Shown here one piece after another: positions 34,540-43,612 of a DNA stretch of 64,000 bases. How positions within the stretch are numbered: the stretch's first letter is position 1; the number at the start of each line of letters is the position of its first letter. The notes beneath the pieces were generated by a model. That model was not told where the DNA came from, ran no database searches, and saw only the letters and a program-made list of their open reading frames with translations. A program made the translations under genes and the position numbers. This DNA comes from JAPLHP01 sp963720375 (lineage in GTDB: Bacteria; Chloroflexota; Dehalococcoidia; UBA2247; RBG-13-53-26): the NCBI GenBank assembly GCA_963720375.1, contig CAVRFM010000019.1:104701-168700 (forward strand), read 5' to 3'.

Positions 34540-35301
34540 ATGTCTCAGCAGAAACCACTGATCTTAATCGTTGATGATGACGCAGGGCTAGTGAAACTGG
34601 TTAGCCTCAACCTGGAATTAGACGGCTACCAAGTAATAACAGCCGCTGAAGGTAAGACTGCACTCCAGCTTATCAAGACTGAGCAGCCAGCATTAGTCCT
34701 CCTCGACATCATGATGCCAGTCATGGATGGGTTTCAGGCATGCGAACGTATACGAGAGTTCTCAGAAGTGCCCATTATAATAATCACAGCTAAGGGCGGG
34801 GTTGAAGATGTGGTTCATGGCCTCGATATCGGTGCTGATGATTACATAACCAAGCCTTTCAGCATTAACGAGCTTCTGGCCAGAGTAAAAGCGGTGCTTC
34901 ACAGAGCAAAGTTTCCACAGGAAGAACCACAGCCTCCATTCATTTCGGGCCAGTTGCGCATAGACTTCGACCATCATTTGGTAACCATAGATGAGAGAGA
35001 GGTTATGCTGCCACCCACCGAATACAGGATTCTCTGTCTGCTGGCTCGTTCCGCCGGCAGAGTGATTACTCACGACCATCTTCTGACCGAAGTTTGGGGG
35101 CGAGAATATCGCAGCGATACACACATCCTCCAAGTAGCTGTCGCACGCCTGAGGAAAAAGATCGGGGAGGATCCCAGCAACCCTAAGTACATTGCCACCA
35201 GGCCAGGGATCGGTTACACCTTCAAGAAACCGAAGGAGCAAGACTGTTCAAACTATGGCGAGCCCATATACTGTACCGCGGGACGTGAACAAGGGGAATA
35301 G
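34540..35301 (+). CDS. OmpR/PhoB-family response regulator 2
   Basis: 253 aa, close paralogue of the preceding regulator over its whole length (same LVSLNLEL, LLDIMMPVMDG, ITKPFSINELLARV and winged-helix motifs). The phospho-acceptor Asp and the switch Lys are conserved. It differs by a C-terminal tail of about 20 residues after FKKPK. It probably arose by tandem duplication. Its own 300-base upstream region with an inverted repeat suggests separate expression. Either or both may be partners of the PAS kinase. Confidence 0.93.
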   Translation: MSQQKPLILIVDDDAGLVKLVSLNLELDGYQVITAAEGKTALQLIKTEQPALVLLDIMMPVMDGFQACERIREFSEVPIIIITAKGGVEDVVHGLDIGADDYITKPFSINELLARVKAVLHRAKFPQEEPQPPFISGQLRIDFDHHLVTIDEREVMLPPTEYRILCLLARSAGRVITHDHLLTEVWGREYRSDTHILQVAVARLRKKIGEDPSNPKYIATRPGIGYTFKKPKEQDCSNYGEPIYCTAGREQGE

Positions 35302-35517
35302 CCTCATTCCCCAAGTCTCACTGATGCCTCTGCTCGGCCATAACCTGGCATCAACATTCTGCCCAATTCTGAAGACTACCTGGAAACAGATGGCATAGCG
35401 ACCCCTCCTTAATCCCCCATCATTGAACCAGCAGTCGATAATACTCCACCATCAATACCCGTTAACTTAATTCAGTCCTAGAGAATATCCGATGTGCGGC
35501 ATTTATGCTTAGTGGTA

Positions 35518-35546
35518 TTGACAAAAACATAACTACTTAATACAAT
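35518..35546 (+). promoter_or_regulatory. Promoter of the winged-helix/RHH gene pair
   Basis: A perfect TTGACA (35518-35523) is followed after exactly 17 bases by TACAAT (35541-35546). The next start codon is about 130 bases downstream. The rest of the gap 35302-35675 has no gene that I can support. Confidence 0.75.
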
Positions 35547-35675
35547 AAGCCCCCTAGGGTGCGGCGAATCGGAGGCTGTGCTGCAATTGATTAGGTTTTG
35601 AGGAGCAAATAGCAGAACCGAGCGGGGGGTTGGTTTTGATTACCGTTAGCTCCACCAGAAGGAGAGGTGATCAAG

Positions 35676-36002
35676 GTGAATAAGGAAAGCCTTGACCTGA
35701 GGCGGAACGGAAACGGCAATAGAAAAGTGAACGCTCGCCGTTCCAATATCGAAATAATAGCCGATATGCTCAGGATAGGAGAGAAGGGTGCTGGCAAGAC
35801 AGAGATTATGTACAGCGCTAACATGAGCTATACCCAGATACAGAAATACCTCGTTTTTCTCGTAAACCATGGCTTTGTTAACCGGGTGACTGTAGGCAAT
35901 CCTCATGTCTATTATCAGTTGACCCCCAAAGGAGCCCGGCTGCTGGAAAGCATAGACGTCATAACCGAAGTGCTCGGCTTCCAAGCCGGCAATGAAGACT
36001 AG
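35676..36002 (+). CDS. Winged-helix DNA-binding protein
   Basis: About 108 aa. The segment RSNIEIIADMLRIGEKGAGKTEIMYSA (in parts) followed by MSYTQIQKYLVFLVNHGFV and YYQLTPKGARLLE is the helix-turn-helix and wing pattern of small winged-helix regulators most common in archaea and also found in Chloroflexi. GTG 35676 was chosen because AAGGAG ends 11 bases upstream; GTG 35667 sits too close. The target is unknown; it shares a transcript with the RHH-like gene and may regulate that operon. Confidence 0.75.
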   Translation: MNKESLDLRRNGNGNRKVNARRSNIEIIADMLRIGEKGAGKTEIMYSANMSYTQIQKYLVFLVNHGFVNRVTVGNPHVYYQLTPKGARLLESIDVITEVLGFQAGNED

Positions 36003-36042
36003 GGCGGATGGGTCACTAGAATAGGGGAGCAAGAGGAGTATC

Positions 36043-36483
36043 ATGATGAAAGGAGACCATCAAGTGTCTGAAAGAAGAATACTAATAGTAGATGCCGAAT
36101 TGATCGAGAGAATAGACGCCAATCGCAACGATATGAGCCGTATGGAATTCCTCGAGTTCCTCATGGATAGTTACTTGAACAAGGAAGTCAAGCATGAAGA
36201 TATTCCACCTCACGCCGACCTTCACCAGTTCCGAGAGGAGATAAAGGACCTGCTCAAGGGTCTCGTGACAGATACCCAATTGAAGAAAGAAACCGATACA
36301 GACGATTTTGTAACCAGAGAGGAACTACACCAGTTCCAAGACGGGATAAGGGATATGCTGCGGAGTTTCCTCGATTTCTTTCTCACCTACGGGCTTGAAA
36401 TGGGCAAGGAACCTCAGGATAGTGAGTTTCAGCAGCTAAGCCAGAAGCTGCAATCTCTGGATCGCTCCCCAAGAAAAAGATAA
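36043..36483 (+). CDS. Ribbon-helix-helix-like protein (146 aa)
   Basis: The first 50 residues (ERRILIVDAELIERIDAN, then MSRMEFLEFLMDSYL) match the strand-helix-helix layout of RHH/CopG DNA-binding domains. The remainder is acidic and helical with two copies of a HQFxxxIxDxL motif (LHQFREEIKDLL, LHQFQDGIRDML), likely a coiled coil. ATG 36043 has AGGAG 5 bases upstream; GTG 36064 has an even better spaced AAAGGAG and begins right at the RHH fold, so it may be the true start. Operon with the winged-helix gene. Confidence 0.62.
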   Translation: MMKGDHQVSERRILIVDAELIERIDANRNDMSRMEFLEFLMDSYLNKEVKHEDIPPHADLHQFREEIKDLLKGLVTDTQLKKETDTDDFVTREELHQFQDGIRDMLRSFLDFFLTYGLEMGKEPQDSEFQQLSQKLQSLDRSPRKR

Positions 36484-36660
36484 GGGCGACTGAGATAGTC
36501 TTTTCCCCCGTTTCCCTCCTGTCTGTTTCATTTCCCCCCTTTCTGCTGTCTGCACACAGTCACTAGAACTATCTTCTAGAACACAATCACTTCCAAACTC
36601 CATCAAGACTCCCCATAATAGCCGCATGTGCATATTCTACATATGCCTAATGGGGGGATT

Positions 36661-36691
36661 CCTCTCACTCCTCATCCTAAAGAGTGAGAGG
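36661..36691 (+). promoter_or_regulatory. Leader hairpin before the GH3-like gene
   Basis: CCTCTCACTC (36661-36670) pairs perfectly with GAGTGAGAGG (36682-36691) around an 11-base loop. The 3' arm touches the Shine-Dalgarno region (GGAGGT, 36694-36699), so folding could limit ribosome access. It may alternatively be a protein-binding site. Confidence 0.5.
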
Positions 36692-36704
36692 GGGGAGGTG
36701 TATT

Positions 36705-38378
36705 GTGACTAGACCAATCGATCTGTTACGCCAAGGCAGGAAGGAAGAACTGTGGCAGATGTGCTGCGGCTTTATCGACCTTCCACTTGATCAGTTCATG
36801 GCCATTCAGAAGCGATTGCTCCTGGAACAAATCGGACTGCTGAAGAACTCTCAATTGGGCAGAAAGGCAATGTGCGGAGCTATGCCGGATACCGTCGAGG
36901 AATTTCGAAAGTATGTGCCTTTCACTACATATGCCGACTACTGTCCCGACCTGCAGGAGCGCCGCGAGTACGGGCTGCCTGCCAAGCCAGCTCACTGGGT
37001 AAGAACCTCCGGCTACAGCGGTACCTATGATATCAAATGGGTTCCCTGGTCAGACCGCTTCACCGCGGAGGCTGAAAAAGTATGCGCAGCTTGTGCCATC
37101 TTCGGGCTATCACAATACCGCGGTGACATCAATTATGCCAGCGAGCACTGGAAAATACTGTATACCGTCGGTAGCCTTGAATATGCCTCCGGCATGGTCG
37201 GCTACCTTACCCAGCAGGCATTTAACTTCGATTTCCTACCCTCCACCGTAGGAGAACTAACCTTCACCGAGCGAATAAGGGCCGGTTTCACTCAAGCTCT
37301 CTACGAAGATCTCGATGGCTTCGGCGGCCTTCCTTCGGTATTGGTAACCGTAGGACAGCAGATGCAGGAGCAGCCCCAAAAGCCTGACATTGCCTTCCTC
37401 AGAAAGCATCCCAAAGCCATGCTTCGCCTGGCGAAGGGTCTGGCCAAGAGCAAGCTCGCCCGCAGACCTATGCTCCCTAAAGACCTGTGGGATATCAAGG
37501 TTATACTTGGAGGCGGCACCGACTCAGCGGTTTTCGGCAAAAAAATCGAGGAAATGTGGGGCAAGCGTCTCCTTGAGCTGTACGCCGGCACCGAGGGAGG
37601 GGTCTATGCCGCACAGACATGGGACTACGCAGGCATGACCTTCGTTCCCAATCTCAACTTCTTTGAGTTCATCCCCGAGGACGAACATTTCAAATGGCAG
37701 ATGAATCACTCCTATCAACCAAAGACCATATTGCTGGATGAGGTGAAGCCAGGCCAGAACTACGAAATTGTGATCACCAACCTGCACGGCGGAACCCTGG
37801 TCAGATTCAGACTCGGCGACATGATCACCATAACCTCCCGCCGCAACGAGAATCTGAACATCGATATCCCCCAGATGGTCTTCTATGGCCGGGCTGACTA
37901 CCTCATTGATATCGCTGGCCTCGGTCGACTCACCGAACGAATCATTTGGGAGGCCATCGAGAACACCGGCATCCCCTATGCGGACTGGACAGCCCGCAAG
38001 GAGGCAACGGGTGATAAGACCCTGCTTCACATCTACATCGAGCTGAGATATCAGGACGGCCTGAGGGAACCAGTCGTAGCCGCAGCCATCAGCCGCGAAC
38101 TCGATAAGCTGGATACTAAGTACCACCATAACCCCTACAACATCTATGATGATACGATCGCTCCTGAGAGCAGACGGGATTCGAGTCAGATAGAGGTTAC
38201 CTTCCTTCCCCGGGGCGCCTTCACTAACTATGTGGCCCAGCGTCAGGCTGAAGGGGCTGACCTGGGACACCTGAAACCACCCCACATTAATCCTTCAAGC
38301 AAAGCACTCACCCTGCTCACCACAGCAACGGCAACAGTACCAGCAACAGCAGCAGAGGTCGTCAGTGCAGTTCGATAA
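36705..38378 (+). CDS. GH3-family acyl-adenylating enzyme
   Basis: 557 aa, GH3 auxin-responsive-promoter family, an ANL-type enzyme that adenylates carboxylic acids and joins them to amino acids or thiols. Recognisable parts are RTSGYSGT (the P-loop-like nucleotide motif TSG-SGT variant), LYAGTEGGVYA, RFRLGDMITI and the C-terminal hinge FYGRADYLIDIAGLGRLTE. GTG 36705 was chosen since GGAGGT ends 5 bases upstream. Bacterial GH3 proteins are poorly characterised and the acid is unknown. It ends in an Ala/Thr-rich tail, followed by a strong hairpin. Confidence 0.85.
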   Translation: MTRPIDLLRQGRKEELWQMCCGFIDLPLDQFMAIQKRLLLEQIGLLKNSQLGRKAMCGAMPDTVEEFRKYVPFTTYADYCPDLQERREYGLPAKPAHWVRTSGYSGTYDIKWVPWSDRFTAEAEKVCAACAIFGLSQYRGDINYASEHWKILYTVGSLEYASGMVGYLTQQAFNFDFLPSTVGELTFTERIRAGFTQALYEDLDGFGGLPSVLVTVGQQMQEQPQKPDIAFLRKHPKAMLRLAKGLAKSKLARRPMLPKDLWDIKVILGGGTDSAVFGKKIEEMWGKRLLELYAGTEGGVYAAQTWDYAGMTFVPNLNFFEFIPEDEHFKWQMNHSYQPKTILLDEVKPGQNYEIVITNLHGGTLVRFRLGDMITITSRRNENLNIDIPQMVFYGRADYLIDIAGLGRLTERIIWEAIENTGIPYADWTARKEATGDKTLLHIYIELRYQDGLREPVVAAAISRELDKLDTKYHHNPYNIYDDTIAPESRRDSSQIEVTFLPRGAFTNYVAQRQAEGADLGHLKPPHINPSSKALTLLTTATATVPATAAEVVSAVR

Positions 38379-38410
38379 CTCCACTGCGTTCTGACCAGGC
38401 AAGAGGGGGG

Positions 38411-38440
38411 CATGGCGGGCAGGGCCCCCTGCCCGCCATG
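38411..38440 (+). terminator. Strong GC-rich hairpin after the GH3-like gene
   Basis: CATGGCGGGCAGGG and its reverse complement (38411-38424 and 38427-38440) form a 14-base inverted repeat with two central bases. It lies 32 bases after the stop. No T-run follows, so it may be an RNA-stabilising or factor-dependent end. The remainder of the gap to 38691 has no gene I can support. Confidence 0.55.
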
Positions 38441-38691
38441 CTGACTCGCATGCACTGCCTCAATCGGGCAGCCGGAAGCGCCAGCCTTGCGAACAAACAA
38501 TGCCACCGGAAAGTGCTTTGAACCTATTCAGCTCATTACTATTACCCATTTGGGACTTCCCAAAATCATCACTAAATGCAAAAATTCGGCATGACATTAT
38601 TATCAAAAACACAGGATTGTGATCAGCAGGGAAGAAAGAAATGGACTCTCCCTTTGACAAGCAACTGTATTTGGGAGAATAATCGGCTGTC

Positions 38692-41600
38692 ATGAGTAGT
38701 AGTCACGTCCTAATTCCCCTTATTGCCAGCATTGTCTTTCTGTTTCCGCTGGTAATCGTGTTGCTCCACCGCCCCTGGCGGGCACAGGACACTCTTTTCC
38801 TTCTATACCTCATACCTGCCATGTTATGGAGCCTGTGTGATTTTATCCTCCGCCGCAACTTCTTCCAGGAAAACCAGGAATTACTGGTGAAGATCATTGT
38901 CTGCCTCGTTATTTGGATGGTAACTCAGTTGCACTACATCCTGCGTTATTACGGCACAGGCAAGATCCAGAAAATTCCCTTTGTCTATCTTCCACTCGCG
39001 GCTACTATCGCTCTGACAATCTCCAACATCATCCCACAACACGTAGAGGTCAGTCATGACGCCATCAGGGTAGAATACGGTGTCTGGATACTGCCCGTAG
39101 CCCTTTCTATCCTGGTCTTCATAGCCCACGACATATATCTGCTGCTGCGAAAGTGGCGCACCTCCGTACAGCTCACCGAGCGTAACCAGCTAACATACCT
39201 GATAGCAGCGACTATGGTCGGGGCGCCCTTCCTTCTCACCTCGCTCATCCCCTTCGGCACCACTTATGCCACCGCTCATATGGGGAATCTAGCCGTGGCT
39301 CTCATCTTCGTGTATGCTATTGCAGCCCACCGTCTGGTCGATGTCGGAGTGGCCCTGCGCCGGGTACTGGTGTACTTCTGGCTAACCACCATCACCGTTC
39401 TCGTATATAGCGTCTTATTCTGGCTCGCCTCCAAGGCCTTTCACTTCGTATTCAAACCTATAGAGGTTGTATCAGGTATCATTATCACCTTTGCCTGCAC
39501 CATCCTCGTCTACCGGCTATACAGCCTCTTTCGCCAGGCAATAGAGGGGATATTTATCGGGAAGAAATACAACTATCGTCAACACCTGTTAGAGTTCATC
39601 TCCGGCACACCCACCATCGCTAATCTCGAAGCATTCGGCAATCGGATGCTTTCTCTGCTCTCTCAATCCACAGACAGCGAGCGAGCCTGGTTATTGCTAC
39701 CATCCATAGGGAATGCATGTTTTGAAACCCGCTCCAGCTACACCCTGGATAACACTGATGCAACACCACTCAGAGTAAGACAGGATAGCCCCTTGTCCAC
39801 CTGGCTTAAGCGGGAGGCCAGCCCACTGTCTCGAAGAGAGCTGTCCATTCTCCCCGAATTTGCCTCTCTGTGGGAGGAGGAAAGAAAAGAGTTTGACTCA
39901 GCCAGAGTGGAGACGTTTTTCCCGATCATCAATGACGGCAGGCTTGTAGCCATAATAGCCCTGGGTAAGAAGCGAAGTGGCGGGGCACACAGCCTTGAGG
40001 AAATAGAATTGATTACATCGGTGGCCAACCGCATCAGTGCCAACATAGAGAAGGAATTTCTCCGTGAACAACTGCAGGCTAAAGAAGAGGAGTTAACTGT
40101 CTTCAACCGTTTGATGACTATCATGACCTCTAGCATCAACATCCGTGATGCCTTCGATCGCTTCTCACAAGAACTGAAGAAGGTACTTCCTGTCGACTGG
40201 GCCACGATTGCCCTGGCTGACGGGGATGAGCTTCACTTCCTGGCTCTATCCAGCAACACACCTACACCATGGAAGGCCGAAGAGAGAATCCCCCTTTCCG
40301 GGACAGGTACAGAGTGGGTGATGAAAGAGCAAAGGAACGCATATGAACCCGACCTGGCAAAGCAGAAAAGGTTCTCAACAGGAGAAAAACACCTGAAGCA
40401 GGGAATTCGTTCCATTATCTACGCGCCTTTGATCTCCGCCGGAAAGAGCATCGGGTCACTAACTATCGCTAGCCGCTATCCTCAAGCATACAATGCCAAC
40501 CAAATAAACCTCCTGGAGGAACTGGCCTCACAGATCACAGCGCCGATTGAAAACTCCCAGCTCTATTATCAAGCTAGAGAAAAGGCCCGCATTGACGAGC
40601 TCACAGGATTGTTCAACCGCCGTCATTTTGAGGAAAGGCTGAAGGAGGAAATCACTCGCCATGCTCGCTACGGCGGCACTTTCTCTGTCCTTATGCTCGA
40701 TCTTGACTCATTTAAGATCTACAATGATATCTTCGGGCACCCCGCCGGCGACGACCTGCTAAGACAAGTAGGAGTTTTGATCAAGAATTCTATCCGCACT
40801 AGCGACCAAGCCTTCCGATACGGCGGCGATGAATTTGTCGTCCTTCTGCCCCACATCGATACCGATAGTGCCTACCACGCGGCAGAGCGAATCCGCCAAG
40901 ATATTGCTCGCCACATGCAGTTAAGCTCTACCGGTGTCACTGCCAGCATCGGGTTGGCGAACTGCCCCGACAACGGCGTAACACCCGCCGACCTGGTTAA
41001 TGTGGCTGATACAGCCCTGTACTACGCTAAGTATAATGGCGGCAATCGGACCTATCTTCCCACCAAGGTTCTATCCACTCCGATGCCCGAGATAAGCCGA
41101 GAAACCAGAAGCCCCAGTCTGGCAGCCATCTACGCTTTGACCACAGCCGTAGATGCCAAGGACCATTACACCTATACCCACTCCCACAAGGTAAGAGCAT
41201 ATGCCATAGCCCTGGCCGAAGCCATCGGTTCAGCACCCGATGTCATATCCAGACTGAGCGCTGCCTCACTGCTTCACGACATCGGAAAGATAGGCGTCCC
41301 TGACCACGTACTAACCAGCAAGGAACCACTTACCCGTGAGGAATTGGAGCAAATCAAGGCTCACCCCCGATTGGGAGTCACCATCATCGCTAATGTACCC
41401 GGCTTGGCCCCCTGTGTGCCCGCTATCCTCTATCATCATGAGAATTATGACGGCAGTGGCTATCCGGAAGGACTCAAGGGCGAATCAATTCCCCTGGAAG
41501 CCCGCATCCTGGCCATAGCCAACGCCTTCGCCGACATGACTTCAGACCGACCCTACCGGACAGCCCTCTCTCGTGAGCAAGCCATGGCAGAACTCAAGCG

Positions 41601-41697
41601 TCATGCCGGCACCCAGTTCGACCCCAAACTGGTGCAAGCCTTCATCAATGCAGCTGAGTCCGGCGCCATTGCAGAATGGGCTGCGGAAACCAAGTAA
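38692..41697 (+). CDS. Membrane GGDEF/HD-GYP hybrid cyclic-di-GMP enzyme
   Basis: 1001 aa. The N-terminal 220 residues contain about seven membrane helices, like the histidine-kinase 7TM sensor module. Two GAF-like regions follow (about 300-450 and 470-620). A GGDEF domain has an intact YGGDEF at residues 710-715, so diguanylate cyclase activity is expected. The C-terminus is an HD-GYP phosphodiesterase: HDIGKIGVPD at about 862 and HHENYDGSGYPEG at about 914, both complete. Synthesis and hydrolysis domains in one chain are usually GGDEF-EAL; GGDEF with HD-GYP is less common. The next gene on the other strand begins the pilus region with its c-di-GMP riboswitches. Confidence 0.93.
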   Translation: MSSSHVLIPLIASIVFLFPLVIVLLHRPWRAQDTLFLLYLIPAMLWSLCDFILRRNFFQENQELLVKIIVCLVIWMVTQLHYILRYYGTGKIQKIPFVYLPLAATIALTISNIIPQHVEVSHDAIRVEYGVWILPVALSILVFIAHDIYLLLRKWRTSVQLTERNQLTYLIAATMVGAPFLLTSLIPFGTTYATAHMGNLAVALIFVYAIAAHRLVDVGVALRRVLVYFWLTTITVLVYSVLFWLASKAFHFVFKPIEVVSGIIITFACTILVYRLYSLFRQAIEGIFIGKKYNYRQHLLEFISGTPTIANLEAFGNRMLSLLSQSTDSERAWLLLPSIGNACFETRSSYTLDNTDATPLRVRQDSPLSTWLKREASPLSRRELSILPEFASLWEEERKEFDSARVETFFPIINDGRLVAIIALGKKRSGGAHSLEEIELITSVANRISANIEKEFLREQLQAKEEELTVFNRLMTIMTSSINIRDAFDRFSQELKKVLPVDWATIALADGDELHFLALSSNTPTPWKAEERIPLSGTGTEWVMKEQRNAYEPDLAKQKRFSTGEKHLKQGIRSIIYAPLISAGKSIGSLTIASRYPQAYNANQINLLEELASQITAPIENSQLYYQAREKARIDELTGLFNRRHFEERLKEEITRHARYGGTFSVLMLDLDSFKIYNDIFGHPAGDDLLRQVGVLIKNSIRTSDQAFRYGGDEFVVLLPHIDTDSAYHAAERIRQDIARHMQLSSTGVTASIGLANCPDNGVTPADLVNVADTALYYAKYNGGNRTYLPTKVLSTPMPEISRETRSPSLAAIYALTTAVDAKDHYTYTHSHKVRAYAIALAEAIGSAPDVISRLSAASLLHDIGKIGVPDHVLTSKEPLTREELEQIKAHPRLGVTIIANVPGLAPCVPAILYHHENYDGSGYPEGLKGESIPLEARILAIANAFADMTSDRPYRTALSREQAMAELKRHAGTQFDPKLVQAFINAAESGAIAEWAAETK

Positions 41698-41698
41698 G

Positions 41699-42488
41699 TC
41701 AGAGCAGCCTCATATACCAATTGCTGATGTGCTCCCCCCAGAGGATTGTAACCATTGTTGCTGCAGCCAGTGATGGACCAAAGGGTATTGTCTGACCGGA
41801 CGCCCATCGCCGCCTTCTCGTTATCAGCAGCGCTCCTGTTGCCAATCCTCCCAATAAAGCTCCCAATACCACGGCCACCAGCACCAGAGGAAATCCGCAA
41901 GCCAAGCCAATGAGAGCCGCCAGTTTCACATCACCCCAACCCATCCCCCCGCCGGATATCACCGCAATCAGCCAGAACATCACAAACCCCACAGCACCAC
42001 CCACAGCAGCACTGACAATCGGGGAAAGACTCCAACGCTCCATCTTCCATCCAGGGAGGATCAAGGAAACCAGCGAATAGCAGGGCTACCACCATTGATG
42101 GATAGACCACCTTGTTCAATATCAGCCCCTGCTCCAGGTCAATGACAAAGACAAGGATAAACACCACGGCCCAGAAGGCCGTCATGCCCAATTCCGGCGT
42201 CCATCCGTAGAGTTGGTAGAGAGAAGCCAGCAATGCGCCGCTGGCCAGTTCTACCCAGACTATGCGTTGTGGTATAGGCGCTCGGCAATAGCGACAGCGA
42301 CCACGCAGCCATAGATAACTAAGCACCGGTATCAGATCACCGGCCGCCAGACGGCGATGGCACGAATCACACTGAGAGGGAGGCTTCACTATCGACCGAC
42401 CGCTGGGCAATCGATCAATACAAACATTGAGGAAGCTGCCCACCGCCAGCCCGAGCAGGGCAAAGAGCGCGGTATAGATCGCCTCCAC
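41699..42488 (-). pseudogene. pilD: Prepilin peptidase, frameshifted
   Basis: Type IV prepilin leader peptidase/methyltransferase. Reading from GTG 42488: GSFLNVCIDRLPSG, the four-cysteine zinc module CDSCHRR...CRYCRAP and DLEQGLIL with the first catalytic Asp. The second half, GGGMGWGDVKLAALIG with the second Asp, is in another frame (open from about 42064 to 41699). The switch lies near 42040-42066, where TGGATGGAAGATGGA has a near duplication; an extra base or a 7-base partial duplication would explain it. If real, the cell lacks a working copy here. It may also be sequence error. Its stop nearly meets that of the GGDEF gene. Confidence 0.85.
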
Positions 42489-42693
42489 GGCCCCAATTGT
42501 GCCCGAATGCCCAACACCTTGTCAAGAGGCCACGGATGCTCCCACCAACACCTGTGACCACTTCGTGACACTTCCTGTGCTCGCAGAAGAGAATGTGTGA
42601 CTTCAGCAGTTGGCCCCGAGACATAGCCGTGAGATTTCCTTTGTACACTCTTACCCTATAGCAAAATTGTGAGGAAAGGAGGTACATAAGGAG

Positions 42694-42801
42694 ATGAAGA
42701 CAGTGACCAAGGTACAGAAGACCAAGACCATAGCTGCCAAGGGACAAAAAGTCATCAAGGCGCAGCCCAAGATGGCCAAAACTGCCAAGAAAGGAAGATA
42801 G
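42694..42801 (+). CDS. Small lysine-rich protein (35 aa)
   Basis: An ATG with a very strong ribosome-binding region (AAAGGAGG and AAGGAG just upstream) opens a 35-residue product that is about one third lysine, with no acidic residues (MKTVTKVQKTKTIAAKGQK and on to KKGR). It looks like a small nucleic-acid-binding or ribosome-associated basic protein. It is followed after two bases by another short frame. Function unknown. Confidence 0.5.
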   Translation: MKTVTKVQKTKTIAAKGQKVIKAQPKMAKTAKKGR

Positions 42802-42803
42802 TA

Positions 42804-42908
42804 ATGAAAACCCTGGTCAAAACACACACGGCAGTATTTGATTTCAGACTAGTTGAGCTTTTCCTGGTGGCGGTTATCCTGGGGTACCCGCTTCTGTGGC
42901 TCCGCTAG
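42804..42908 (+). CDS. Small hydrophobic protein (34 aa), possibly frameshifted
   Basis: Starts two bases after the lysine-rich frame. It has a single hydrophobic stretch FLVAVILGYPLL, like a signal peptide or one membrane helix. A second frame open from about 42896 to 43030 reads VAPLAITGSRGAGKVQAAD onward and could be its continuation after a frameshift, giving a small secreted protein of about 75 residues. Weak support; unknown function. Confidence 0.35.
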   Translation: MKTLVKTHTAVFDFRLVELFLVAVILGYPLLWLR

Positions 42909-43446
42909 CCATCACAGGGTCTAGGGGTGCCGGCAAGGTTCAGGCAGCCGACGATGAGCTTCCCCAGGCTCAAAAGGCTATCACGGCGGATATGGCCAAT
43001 GCCGGGCTACCCGGGATTGACGGCACCTGATTCCCCCTTAGCAGCTCATTAGAGCAAAGTACACAAGATCTACACCATCAGCCATTCTCAGCTTTACCCT
43101 CCTTAGCAGATACAAAACGTCCTCGATCCGGTCCGCATTACGTAGCACCACATGCATCAATATTCCATCATCCTCTGCAAAAAAACAGAAATCCAAAGCG
43201 AATGAGCATGATTGAACGAACGGCGACAGGGGCAGTCCGCTATTCCCTGGAACGGCCCCTACAACATGGACCTCCTTCCATAGCTTCAATCGGTAGTCAC
43301 TTAAGAAGGAAAAAGGGGAGACCTTCGAGGCATCCCTCCGTGATTGCTATGAAATACTGTCCCATTTTCATCTCTCGGTGGATTGTTCTTGCGTGGGGAT
43401 GAGTGGCAATTCAGAGATGTAGTGCAGGTCTTCAGCCCTGCCCCAG

Positions 43447-43464
43447 GCAGACCTGAAGGTCTGC
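43447..43464. repeat. REP-like palindrome
   Basis: GCAGACCT-GA-AGGTCTGC, a perfect 8-base inverted repeat, followed by GCTAC. The same core occurs at 46405-46422 and, with changes, at 46430-46452. Its intergenic position and recurrence suggest a dispersed palindromic repeat family. Confidence 0.5.
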
Positions 43465-43550
43465 GCTACTACGAAAATAGAAGTAACCCGCCATCAAAAA
43501 CGCCATGCAGGGTGAGGGTAATGCTAACCCTACCCATGATCATCCAAAAT

Positions 43551-43580
43551 AAAAAGCCGGCGGCTTCTTCAACCGCCGGC
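43551..43580 (-). terminator. Terminator of the PKD surface-protein gene
   Basis: Minus strand: GCCGGCGG, 9-base loop, CCGCCGGC, then TTTTT (43555-43551). It lies 33 bases after the PKD stop at 43613. The same stem sequence is reused in the pilA terminator at 45794-45828. Confidence 0.85.
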
Positions 43581-43612
43581 GAGGCCATTTATCTTTCTTG
43601 ACTGCTCAGGCC

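Larger units (their letters stand above)
42909..43612. other. Gap with no confirmed gene
   Basis: Contains the possible frameshifted continuation of the preceding frame (to 43030), a REP-like palindrome at 43447 and the terminator of the PKD gene. On the minus strand 43289-43038 is open for 83 codons; its end (GILMHVVLRNADRIEDVLYL, then GVDLVYFAL) vaguely recalls the ligand domain of Lrp/AsnC regulators, so it may be a gene remnant, but no start or upstream domain is visible. Confidence 0.3.

Noticed and set aside
36705..38378. Identification as a plant-type auxin conjugase
   Set aside because: The GH3 fold is recognisable, but bacterial members have unknown substrates and nothing here points to auxin.
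41699..42488. Programmed ribosomal frameshifting as the reason for the broken pilus genes
   Set aside because: The break points share no common slippery motif and the PKD gene also has a TAG, so decay or sequence error is simpler.
43038..43289. Possible Lrp/AsnC-like regulator
   Set aside because: Only a weak resemblance in the last 40 residues, no DNA-binding domain and no good start; kept as a remark in the gap entry.
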